Assembly (NCBI GenBank): GCA_019096065.1
Contig: JAGUCH010000007.1
Span: 3,680,501-3,744,500, forward strand
Length of the DNA: 64,000 nt
Origin: Paracyclopina nana
Lineage: Eukaryota > Arthropoda > Copepoda > Cyclopoida > Cyclopettidae
Direction: 5' to 3'
Shown here: positions 9,291-18,651 of the stretch, piece after piece
Position numbering within the stretch: position 1 is the first letter of the stretch
How the letters are laid out: the number at the start of each line of letters is the position of its first letter
Position numbers and translations under genes: made by a program
The notes under the pieces: model-generated
The model's database searches: none
What the model saw: the letters and a program-made list of their open reading frames with translations, nothing else
What the model was told of the DNA's origin: nothing

Positions 9291-12200
9291 ATGACCAACC
9301 CCAATACCAATAGGTACTCTGAGTCCACTCCCGTTCCCGCCGTCAGGACAAGTCGTCGAGTTCGTGGTCAATCTCCAGAGCACGGCGACAATTTCCCTAA
9401 TTTGGAACTTTCACCGTTAACACAAGCTAGACTTGGTGTGAACAGACTTCGCCAAGAAGTAGGGCACCAGATTGGGTTCCTGCCTTTGTCGTCGTCCACC
9501 TCTTCTGGCTCACCTGACTTGTCCAGACGAGATCGCAGCTCCAGAGGTCCTCTGAACCATACCTCTACCGACGATTCAATTTGGGTGCAGGAAATTGTGG
9601 CATATACTGATAGTGTCCTGCAAGGTCCAGATCCTCTGGAAAACCTAATTTCTACCCCAACGCGAGCTGCTCCTGAGAGATTCCGAAGCGGAGACCCACT
9701 GGATCTGTCTTCAGAAACCTCTCTATTTCAAGGGTTTATCACTGATGATTTGCCTTTGGACGTAATCATGCGACGGTCGGATGCAAGCTCTCAAGCCGCC
9801 CAGAACATTCTTGCGGGAATTTTGGGATCAGGGAGCAACCCCATGGGGGACCCAATGCCTTCCACCTCTGGAGCTCTGGCTGCATCTGGAAGCGGATCTG
9901 AATCTGGCAGGAACGATTCTTACCTTGCTGCGGCCTCAAATGCCTCCACGCAGTTGTTCATCCAGGTAGTTGACTCGGATGGTCAAACCATGTTTGTCCC
10001 AGCCCCAATGGGAGCCTCTGCCACTCAGGCCCAGCACTCAGGGCACTTGGCACAGGCTCAAACTTTGGAGTCCTCTGGAGGCAAGCCTCCGAGCCAGGGT
10101 CAGCAAATATCCCTGCTCACTGTTGTCCCACGATTGGAGGCCAACAAAAGTGCAGCACCTGCACCAGACTTAGATAGGTCGTCTTCTTCCTTGCAGCCTC
10201 CAAAGAAAAAGAAAAGCCATGAGAGGTCACGAGGCGACATGGCCTCAGAATCTGGCCGAAGCCAGGGAGGAGGTCCCAGAAGCATCAAGGCCCCAAAAGA
10301 CGGGGCACCCCCAGGACGCTACCGCTCCATGTCAATGCCAAGCCAAGGAGGCAGCGGCTACATTCCAAAAGGAATCAAATCTAGGCCTCATTCTGCCAAA
10401 GTCACGCAGGACACATTGGACACTGTGAACCAGGCACAGCAAGAGGCCCTTCGCCTCAACGAGGAGCTGCAGGGTACTTTCAAGGTTGCACTGCAGGAAG
10501 TTTCCAAGGCCCGCAAGGACTTGCTGGAAGGCCAGCAAAGGGCGTCGAATGAGCAGTTGTACGCTGCCCGCGAGAGCTTGAGCAATCACCTGGAGAAGCT
10601 GAATCGCTTGAGGAGCGAGTATGATAGGCAGGTTGTTGTGGCCAGGCTTGAACCTTCAGGCAAACTCAGGTCAGCGTATTCCAAGTGCTACAATGGGGTG
10701 CAAAAGCTCCTCTCTTCCATCCATGACCTGCTAAAGTTCCGCAATGAGCAGGAGAAAAAGGGGGCGGTGCCAAAAGTGCCCCAGCCTACGGGGGACCGCG
10801 ACGCAACAGAGCGGAGCCAATCAGCCGCAGGCGCACCGCCTAAGCCAATCACAGTCACGTCCGACAAAACTTACAGTGGAGAAACGGCAGCCCAAATTGC
10901 TCATGAGCAAGATGCCACGGGGGACTACACGCTGGGAACGCCTTTGCCGAGAGATTGGGATGAAAAGGGAAATTTGCTAGGGAATTACCTGGTAGAGTTC
11001 CTGGGAGGCAATCGAGGTGTTCGCCTGCTGAGGAGAACATCCATGGAGATTTTCCTGCTCTCCCATGAGCAGTCCATGTTTCCTGCAACGGGAAAATGGA
11101 TTAATGAGCTGCCAAAAGCAAGGAAAAATGAAATTGATCAGGCTCTCAGTTTCTACACTGCCATGTCCAACTCAGGCGCCTCTCGACTCCCTCCTCACGC
11201 CGGCCCTGAAGAGCTAAGGCAGCAACTTCACGAGCGGTCACTGTTGGCGGCAGAAACGGGTAACTCAGAGCCGCCAAACCCGTCCAACCATGGAAGAAGT
11301 AGAGATCATCTGTCTTCAAGTCTCAATGACACTCGGCAGTCAGCCATCTCGACCACAACCAGGGGAAACTTCATGCAGGTGGCCGTGGCCTATGCTGAAG
11401 CAAGGACCTTGCTTAGGGATGGCACCACTGCTGTCAGGACTTTAGTCCAAGAACGAGCACCTCGTGACAGGCTGGAAAGGCAAAGGGAAATCTTTTCAAC
11501 GATGATAAATTCCTTCATGCGTGCTCGTGACAACATTGTCGAATGTGGAGAATCCCCACCAGAGGAAGACGAGATTCTTATGAGAGAGAGCCTTGATCAA
11601 CAAGGAGCCTTGGATGCTGCCATCGACAGGGATCCTCATGGAGGAAATTACGGGAACTCTCAACCCAACTGGGACACTCCCAATGGGCCATTTGCTGCGC
11701 CACCTAGAATGGTGCTGGACTCAGTGTCAACCAGGTCCTCAGTGCAGACAAAGTGGGTCAACTCAAGGCCGATTATGACCCACACTGCCTTGAGAACTAC
11801 TGCAGCCGAATTTGCCCCTCATCAAGGCCAAGTTGCCTGGACCCATCCATATGGTGTAACCAGCACCGCAGCCGCAGCACCTCAGTTCCAGGAGAATCAA
11901 TACCAACTTGCTTTTCCACCTGCAGGAGCTCATGGGGCAGCCCGTTTCCCAGATGCTCAGAGCGCACCGCTCAGACATTCTCATCGGTATCAAGCTGCTT
12001 TTCAGTACGGGCACATTCCTCCCCAAGCAGGGCAACATGAGCCGTCTTTCGGTCAACCTGCTCAGCCACCTGCACCCTGGCAACCCCATCCTTATGCACC
12101 TCAGCAGGTGGGCTACACTAGCCAGGCTGTCCACAATGGTGAAGCAGTTAGAGGTCCATTTGACCCAATGTCTCGTCCGCCACCCCCTAACTCTATGGGT

Positions 12201-14672
12201 GCACCACCAAACCAATCAGTCAACAATGGACTGGGAGGAGACGGCAATCAAACCCATTTCAATAGGGACTACTCTCGCCCAATGCCGAGGAACTCAATGC
12301 CTCCCCCACCAAGAGAAAATGACCAATATGAGTCCCAGGAGGAAGATGACAGGGTTGAATGGCCCTACGTACCCTACAAGCCTCGGGAGCAGTTTGGGAA
12401 GTCGAGCATCAAGTTGACTCAGGTCGATATGCCAAGATTTGATGGTAGACAGCCCACTGAATACCACAAATTCAAGGAAAGGTTCTCCTCCTTTGTCCAC
12501 AATGATGGGTCGATGACAATTCGCGAGAAGTGGGCCAGGCTGCTTGACCTCACCAATGGTGGGCCCGCTGGCGAGCTGGTGGACGAGTGCCCCAAAGATG
12601 AAAATGGCTACTACGAAGCCTTGGAGTGCCTAGAGAGAGAATTTGGTAACAATAAGCTGCAGTTTGATTATTACATGCAGGAATTGGTAGACCTACCTCC
12701 ATTGGATATGAACGACCCCGAAAATGTCATGAATGCTCGTGGCCTCATCAGTCGCATCCACAGGCATCTTGTGCATTCAGGCAGCTACTACGGCGAAATC
12801 CAGGATAGCACAATTTTCCGCAGCCTCAAATGCACCCCAGTCACGCAGCAGCTCATCAACCAGCTGCTTATGACTGAAAAACGGACGCACATGACCTTCA
12901 AGCTGTTCAGGGATTGGACAGCTCACCATCAAAGGATAGAGAGGTGTCAAGGCTATCATCGACAATCTGCAAAGAAGAAACAAGCAAAAAATGTTCACGC
13001 CTTCCAAATGGACACTGACCAAAATGCGGCACCCGCAGTTGGCATGTTCCACATGTCACAAACCCCCCGGGCAGCCAATCTTTATGAGCACACTGCTCCT
13101 CTGCAAAATTTTGTCAACCCTTATGACCAGGACCATCTTCAGCCTTTGGCAGCACCTGAGCCAGTCGAAGTGCAAGAGATACCTATCGTGCACGAAACGG
13201 GGGGAGTCACGATCATGACTGTGGCCAAGGGGGACCAGCGATACTTTGTCATGTGCCCCGACTGCAACACAACGGATCATCTCTTCTACAATTGTCCACA
13301 TTTGTTGGCCATGCACAGCAGTGGCAGGCTTAAAAGAGCTAGAGATGTCAAGGCGTGCTTCCGTTGCCTAGGAGGGCTGCACAATGTCTATGAGTGCAAG
13401 AAAAACTGGAAATGTCGTGAGTGCAACTCGAAAACTCACCACAACTTGCTGCACGACGCGTGGGGCCCATCTTCAAAAGGAAAGGACCAGGATCCTCCAC
13501 CTAAAAGGGACCAGCAAAAGGACAGAATCGACGAGCTGGAAAAAAGAGTAGCAATGCTCATGACAAAATCAAGTCAGCCTGCTCAACAAGGAGCGACTAT
13601 GACTCTGTTTACCTGCTCAAGCACATACGGGCAGCACGCCGCGTCCAACTATGACCAGGGACACTCCCAGGTCAAGCCTGTCATCTTAGCTGCAGTAAAT
13701 GCCCTGCCGGATCCGGTTGGTGACGATGAAGCCGATCTAGATGGATGGGAGGAATTAGAGCTGGACCCTCTCAAAAATGACATCATGCCTCAGCCTGCAC
13801 CAGGCAAAATCACCTGTGTGGCCTCAGCCGAGGACGGACTCCTTAGCTTCTGTGTACTACCCATACTTGTCGCGAATCCGGAAAATGGAAATTTTATTAA
13901 GGTCAACGCATTTTTGGACACTGGGGCGCAAATGTCAATGGTCACTGACAAAGTCGCAGACAAGCTAGGCCTTCAGGGGCCCAAGGATGACCAAACACTG
14001 AAAATGATAGCCACGTCGATAAGTATCCCTAGCAGGCTTGTCACAATTAGAATTAAAGCAATGAGGGGAGAGGACCATCATGATTTGGCCATACACACTC
14101 TCAATACATTGCCTGCATCGATCAACACCCCACCGCTGAACAAGTTGAGGGAGAAGTTCAAATTTTTGAAAAATTTGGAATTTCCAACATTCGCGAGGCA
14201 CCCTCACCCAGAAGTTCTACTAGGACTAGATTGCTTTAATCTCATCATGCCAAAGAACATAGTTCATAAAGCTGAAGGTGAGCCCTACATCTATGATTGT
14301 GAGCTAGGCAGAGTTTTGACTTACTACGATCCAACGGCTGGGGACAAGATGACAAAGAAGGAAAAGGTTGTGGCCTTCGCTGCGCTGCCCACCAGAGCAG
14401 ACTCTGAAGGGGACACTCCCCCAATAGTCATGCTGAGTAGCTGCGAGACATGCAATCAAGTTCCTTGGCCGCCCATTGAAAGTCCAACACGATTCCGTCA
14501 GTCTGCGTCTCAAGTGGGGCTCAACTTGTCAAGCTGCCAAAACATGGAGACCGTGACGGCCTCACCTCCACCGGCCTCACCCCAACCAGCCTCAAGTAAG
14601 GAACGCTTCTCTGGGCTTGCAAATGAGGAGCCCACGCAGCTCCATGGGCCTGAATCACTAGGCAAAGCATAA
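9291..14672 (+). CDS. giant Gag-aspartic protease polyprotein of the BEL/Pao element, 1793 aa
   Basis: One uninterrupted frame. Residues 1 to about 1040 are mostly disordered (Ser, Pro, Gln, Gly) with a basic patch PPKKKKS near 305 and a helical coiled-coil-like stretch near 375-490. From about 1047 (MPRFDGRQPTEYHKFKERF) comes the DUF1759-type Gag domain of BEL/Pao. Residues 1322-1385 hold zinc knuckles: CPDCNTTDHLFYNC, CFRCLGGLHNVYEC and a variant CRECNSKTHHNLLH. The aspartic protease (DUF1758 type) follows, with active-site FLDTGAQMS at about 1541-1549 and LLGLDCF further on. The frame stops about 250 residues after DTG, exactly where reverse transcriptase should begin. The roughly 1000-residue N-terminal extension is much longer than in ordinary BEL Gag. 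Confidence 0.88.
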   Translation: MTNPNTNRYSESTPVPAVRTSRRVRGQSPEHGDNFPNLELSPLTQARLGVNRLRQEVGHQIGFLPLSSSTSSGSPDLSRRDRSSRGPLNHTSTDDSIWVQEIVAYTDSVLQGPDPLENLISTPTRAAPERFRSGDPLDLSSETSLFQGFITDDLPLDVIMRRSDASSQAAQNILAGILGSGSNPMGDPMPSTSGALAASGSGSESGRNDSYLAAASNASTQLFIQVVDSDGQTMFVPAPMGASATQAQHSGHLAQAQTLESSGGKPPSQGQQISLLTVVPRLEANKSAAPAPDLDRSSSSLQPPKKKKSHERSRGDMASESGRSQGGGPRSIKAPKDGAPPGRYRSMSMPSQGGSGYIPKGIKSRPHSAKVTQDTLDTVNQAQQEALRLNEELQGTFKVALQEVSKARKDLLEGQQRASNEQLYAARESLSNHLEKLNRLRSEYDRQVVVARLEPSGKLRSAYSKCYNGVQKLLSSIHDLLKFRNEQEKKGAVPKVPQPTGDRDATERSQSAAGAPPKPITVTSDKTYSGETAAQIAHEQDATGDYTLGTPLPRDWDEKGNLLGNYLVEFLGGNRGVRLLRRTSMEIFLLSHEQSMFPATGKWINELPKARKNEIDQALSFYTAMSNSGASRLPPHAGPEELRQQLHERSLLAAETGNSEPPNPSNHGRSRDHLSSSLNDTRQSAISTTTRGNFMQVAVAYAEARTLLRDGTTAVRTLVQERAPRDRLERQREIFSTMINSFMRARDNIVECGESPPEEDEILMRESLDQQGALDAAIDRDPHGGNYGNSQPNWDTPNGPFAAPPRMVLDSVSTRSSVQTKWVNSRPIMTHTALRTTAAEFAPHQGQVAWTHPYGVTSTAAAAPQFQENQYQLAFPPAGAHGAARFPDAQSAPLRHSHRYQAAFQYGHIPPQAGQHEPSFGQPAQPPAPWQPHPYAPQQVGYTSQAVHNGEAVRGPFDPMSRPPPPNSMGAPPNQSVNNGLGGDGNQTHFNRDYSRPMPRNSMPPPPRENDQYESQEEDDRVEWPYVPYKPREQFGKSSIKLTQVDMPRFDGRQPTEYHKFKERFSSFVHNDGSMTIREKWARLLDLTNGGPAGELVDECPKDENGYYEALECLEREFGNNKLQFDYYMQELVDLPPLDMNDPENVMNARGLISRIHRHLVHSGSYYGEIQDSTIFRSLKCTPVTQQLINQLLMTEKRTHMTFKLFRDWTAHHQRIERCQGYHRQSAKKKQAKNVHAFQMDTDQNAAPAVGMFHMSQTPRAANLYEHTAPLQNFVNPYDQDHLQPLAAPEPVEVQEIPIVHETGGVTIMTVAKGDQRYFVMCPDCNTTDHLFYNCPHLLAMHSSGRLKRARDVKACFRCLGGLHNVYECKKNWKCRECNSKTHHNLLHDAWGPSSKGKDQDPPPKRDQQKDRIDELEKRVAMLMTKSSQPAQQGATMTLFTCSSTYGQHAASNYDQGHSQVKPVILAAVNALPDPVGDDEADLDGWEELELDPLKNDIMPQPAPGKITCVASAEDGLLSFCVLPILVANPENGNFIKVNAFLDTGAQMSMVTDKVADKLGLQGPKDDQTLKMIATSISIPSRLVTIRIKAMRGEDHHDLAIHTLNTLPASINTPPLNKLREKFKFLKNLEFPTFARHPHPEVLLGLDCFNLIMPKNIVHKAEGEPYIYDCELGRVLTYYDPTAGDKMTKKEKVVAFAALPTRADSEGDTPPIVMLSSCETCNQVPWPPIESPTRFRQSASQVGLNLSSCQNMETVTASPPPASPQPASSKERFSGLANEEPTQLHGPESLGKA

Positions 14673-14994
14673 GTCACCGTAGTAACTAAAACACTTTTAA
14701 TCATAGTTGACGAGCTTGAAAAAAGCATTCCTGACGCGGTCTCGCACCGAGATCTAGTTCACTTTTGTGCAGAGTAGTTAGTTGTCCTCGGTTTTCGCGA
14801 GTCCTGGTGATTTTGCGAGAAAAATGGAAAATTTTAACGTCAAGACAACAGCAACTTTTAGCTAACACGCAACCTGCAGAACGGACCAGGACGCGACAGC
14901 TGAAAGGCTCAGTTTCGCGGCAAAGCGAGTAGAGCAACACGGAGTTTCCGTTTCCCTTCATTGAGTGATCCTTCCTCAACATGTTAAGAAGTCG

Positions 14995-16439
14995 AGATCT
15001 TTGCCAAGGTTTTTCTTGTGAAAAGTGCAACATGGCCGAAAATCGGGATATTGATTCCGTCATGGACGGTTTGGAGGACCTTGTGGCTGGAAGGCTCATC
15101 AAGTGGGCCATCCAACCTGCGCAAGAAGGTGAGAGGGCATCCGCCGCTACCGCAGCCTTGGCTGCTTCCAGGGAGACTCCCAAGTTTTGGAGGCCTCTCA
15201 CCCAGGCCTAGCTCGCGGCCTCTGCCGCCTCCTACGGGAAGTCCTTGCCACTCTCCCCGCCTTTGGGCCTCCACGCCCACATTGTTGTCTGCCTCTTTCG
15301 CCAGGCCATTATCTCTGGGCGGCCTCGCATCACCAAGGCCTGGGCGAGGTCGCCCAAGTTGTGGTGGGCTCAATCAGGGTCGTGCCCCAACAAAGCGAGC
15401 CCTTGTCGCCGCCTGCTGTTTCGCCACCACCGGGTGTGGCCTTGCCGGAGCCAATTTTGCTGCAGCCTCCAACTTTGTCAGCGGCGGTCACTTTTGAGTC
15501 TGTTGCGGCAGCTGGTGATACTGGCGACCTCATCCATCAGGAAGAGCTACTTCTGGACCTCACGCCAGTGGCAAACGACGACCTTGTACCGCACACTTTA
15601 AGCCGGTCAGCTGTGGCCTTGGCGGCCCCGCCCTTGCCATGGGGGACAACGACAACCTCATTGACCTGGATGCTGTGCTTCAGGGTTCGAGGCAATTGGA
15701 GGGGGAGGACACTCCTCCCCTGTCACGCTATTTTGTCGCCTTTGTGGCCTCACTACTGCCACCCGTTGAGCCTGTGGCATGCATCGCAAGAGCAACCTCA
15801 GGCCTCTCAATCAAACAGAGTACCTGAGGACGGAGGCCACTTTCCGTGAGGGCGGAATACGGGCTGAGTGGATGTTCTTGGAGCCCATCTTTGCGACATG
15901 CCTCAGCAGTGTCAGGCCACGAGGGCCTACTGGCGGTGGGCTTGACCTTGCTGGGTCGACCTTCATGGGGTCACCCCCAGCCTTGCCGAGGGCTTCGCAG
16001 CCTTTCTGGGCGAGTTGCTGCGCTGGTCGAACTTGAGCCACATCTGCAGGGCCTAGTTCCGGACCAGCCTCGGTCGTGTCTGCCGCACTTTTGCAACAAG
16101 AGTAGCAGCATCGACCACTTGGAGGCCGACTGCTTGTTGAGGCTGGAGTGCCTCTTGCCTGCCTGCAGCCAATTGGGACACACTGTCCAGAGCTGCGTGC
16201 ATGTGGTCCACCACTGTGGCCTCTGCAATGAGCTTGGCCACTCGTTCAAGCACTGTGACCCCAAGAGGGACGATGATAAACCGTGGGTGATGTACGTGGA
16301 GGGGGCTACGGTTGCGACGGCCATGAGCCTCAGAAGCTTCCGCTACCACGAGGGCCTCACCATCAGGATGGTCCACAACAACCATGGATGCATCAACCTC
16401 CTGCCTTACAGCATGCTCAAGGAGAGCGAGGCCGGCTAG
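14995..16439 (+). pseudogene. frame-disrupted second coding region of the LTR element with a zinc-knuckle segment
   Basis: No single frame spans this GC-rich stretch, but protein-like segments appear in succession in different frames. The first starts MAENRDIDSVMDGLEDLVAG near 15033. Another runs from about 15330 to 15600 with EELLLDLTPVANDD. A third, at 15639-15800, starts MGDNDNLIDLDAVLQG. The last, about 16030-16439, has paired Cys/His motifs (CSQLGHTVQSC, CGLCNELGHSFKHC), a nucleocapsid-like double knuckle. This suggests a former second Gag-like or captured protein broken by several frameshifts. It is not a reverse transcriptase or integrase. Because the LTRs look identical, the breaks probably predate the last transposition. 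Confidence 0.5.
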
Positions 16440-16504
16440 GCTGAAATGATTTTGGAGGACCATGCGCTGGCCATGGCCTCTGCCTGGCCTTAGGCCTGTC
16501 CTCC

Positions 16505-16511
16505 AGGGGGA
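16505..16511 (+). other. short polypurine tract
   Basis: AGGGGGA lies 3 nt before the 3' LTR, where plus-strand DNA synthesis is primed. It is short but in the right place. Confidence 0.5.
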
Positions 16512-16514
16512 CTC

Positions 16515-17253
16515 TGTTGCGGGCCGCACCGGCTCGCTCTGCGCGCGCTACGAGTGCAGTGCTAAGAAGAAGACGCGAAGAAGCTGATCGCGAGGCCGAG
16601 AATACTCAGCGCCATATTCAATTATTCAGTACCTGAAAAGAATTTGAGCAATACAGTTGATTTTTATGTAACCTTTTTAGTCTTGTGATTTTTGTGTAGT
16701 CTTTGAAGTTGTCTTTTATCTGTGTCTTTGAGTCTCTTGTCTTTGATGTCTCTGAAGTTCTGAAGTCAAGCCAAGGTTGTCAGGTATCATTTTAGTCTGG
16801 ATTTGAGTCTTGTTTCATTGTCTGGTTAAGAGTCTGGTAGTCTTGTTCAAGACACTCTTGAAACTTAGCTAGCTAGAAAGGACTCTTTTATTGAGAGATT
16901 CAAGGACACTCCTACTCTTATGTGAATGACTAGTACTTGATCAAGCTATTGATTGGGTTGTATGAGTCCTTTATTTGAGCTACTGCATGTTTATGATCTT
17001 TATTGAGGTCAGGCAGGCATCCTGTTCATGCCAGTAGCATTGTTGATTGGGAGCACCTCCTGTGTATCTTGGGCTGCCAATAGTTGCAGTTTGGGAGTCT
17101 GGACCAGTACCTTTGAGCTCTGGAGGCAACCCGACCTCCTGTAGCTGTGCAGGCTTGCTGTGGAAGCATCCTCTCAAATTTGTGGAGCTTCTCTCTCTTA
17201 AAGGGATCCTCTGATCGCGAGGATCCGCACCGGGCCTGAGGGAGACTTCAACA
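16515..17253 (+). repeat. 3' LTR
   Basis: 739 bp. It reads as identical to the 5' LTR and is followed by the CATA target duplication. Confidence 0.92.
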
Positions 17254-17561
17254 CATATTTTTCAGTATCTAGTACATAGGCCAGACATGCATGCAGGATG
17301 GTTTTCACTTTTCACCAGGTTTTTCGCTGGCGCGACTTGCACCTATATCCCCTAGGCCTGGGGCCTGCTCCACACGCTGACATGCAGTTGAAAAAATCAC
17401 CTGCTGCGCTGCGGAGAAGAAGTGAACGTCATTAACCAAGTAGCTCTAATGTCAGGCAGATGTCAAATGAGCCTTATACGTAAAAGTGGGCAGTGTTGTG
17501 CAGTGGAAAAGTTGCTATTGGGTTGGCCCACTTTCTTCGTGCAATTTTCCACATTTTGTGC

Positions 17562-18330
17562 ATGACCATTCGCTGGTCGACTGCTGTCATGGACGACGAC
17601 AAATCATCAAGGATTTCCTCAGCGACGTCGCGAAGACGCATTCAGGTATACAAATCCCTGTGTGGTATTTGCAAAGGATAACGCCACGTGTGCTCTCTCT
17701 TTTTTTCATTTTCAGCTTCTAGAGGCATCAGATTCTGGCATGGCAGTGAAGGTGCCAAAAATATGTCATCACAGCAACAATAATAACAATAATGGCTCCA
17801 ATAACACCTTAATAGTCAATGCTGACCTTAACAGCAACTACAAATGCGCTAATGTCATATCCTGCTTTGAAGGAGGAGAGCTGGCACCAAATCGATCTCT
17901 ACCACCTCATTGCATAAGCAGCCTCCACGGTCATAATGAGTCCTTGGAAGGTGTCTTCTTCAAGTGCGATTCGTGCGGGTGTCAATTTAAGCATGATTAC
18001 GAGCTGTGGCTCCACTGGAGAGACCATATTCCAAGAGAGGAGAGACATTTGTGCCAATTGTGCCCATATGTGGCCACCGACTCCAGGACATTACAATGCC
18101 ATTTCACCGACAGCCACCAGATTGTCATTGACCCTGCCAAGGGCACAGTGGGCGTGGCCTGCAACATTTGCAGGGGGGCTTTTTTCGCCAAAGACCGAGC
18201 GGAATTATCGAGACACGTTTTCCGAAGCCACATGTTCGATAAAAGATTCCACTTGAGCAGGCCGCTCCTCATCAATGGCGATCAAAGTTCACCGCCCTTC
18301 GTTTCTTGGAGACATGCTGCTTTAACCTAA
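17562..18330 (+). CDS. C2H2 zinc-finger protein with three fingers, about 233 aa
   Basis: Two exons, 17562-17645 (or start at the in-frame ATG 17589) and 17716-18330, join in phase 0 across a 70-bp intron. The N-terminus is short and Ser/Arg-rich, followed by an Asn run. Three C2H2-type fingers occupy the C-terminal half: FKCDSCGCQFKHDYELWLHW then DH, LCQLCPYVATDSRTLQCHF then DSH, and ACNICRGAFFAKDRAELSRH then RSH. Linkers between fingers are long and not TGEKP-like, so this is not a classic KRAB/Krüppel array. A nuclear DNA- or RNA-binding role is inferred from the fingers only. A GAAATAAAAC poly(A) signal follows at about 18360. The gene begins only 0.3 kb after the LTR element. Confidence 0.72.
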
Positions 18331-18651
18331 AAATAGACAATATATGTGGCCATTCAGCAGAAATAAAACTATATTCAGCGCCTGTAGAGATTTTAGTGCA
18401 CTGCCAGCGTTAGCAGAGTAAAGAACTCCAGGTAACAAAAATGTCACATATCCATCATTACTTATTACGTAATAGTGCATTATGCTATGAGTTATGAGGC
18501 GTGTAAAAACCTTTGGGTCCTAAAGGGAAGAAAAGCTTATGTAGCATAAACTGGCTGCATTTAAATGCCTCGTTGCACACATACACATCTAGCTTATTCT
18601 GTGTATAACATATTATATGTAATTTAGGCAGTACACAAATGGGTAAAAAGG

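Larger units (their letters stand above)
8505..17253 (+). mobile_element. BEL/Pao-type LTR retrotransposon, non-autonomous (8.75 kb)
   Basis: The element is bounded by two 739-bp direct repeats (8505-9243 and 16515-17253) that read as identical by eye, both with TG...CA ends. Flanking CATA at 8501-8504 and 17254-17257 is a 4-bp target duplication; it can also be read as 5-bp ACATA if the LTR ends one base earlier. Inside are a primer binding site, one very long Gag-protease frame with BEL/Pao-type domains, and a 1.8-kb region with broken frames. No reverse transcriptase, RNase H or integrase motif is visible in any frame. Identical LTRs imply very recent insertion, so the missing enzymes were presumably supplied in trans. 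Confidence 0.9.

Noticed and set aside
8970-9383. Minus-strand frame across the LTR end and Gag start
   Set aside because: Antisense shadow; most of it recurs inside the 3' LTR at 16980-17177.
14673-16514. Reverse transcriptase or integrase of the LTR element
   Set aside because: Looked for YxDD-type, HHCC and DDE patterns in all frames and found none.
17493-17561. Upstream extension of the zinc-finger gene
   Set aside because: Begins with GTG, not ATG; the first in-frame ATG is 17562.
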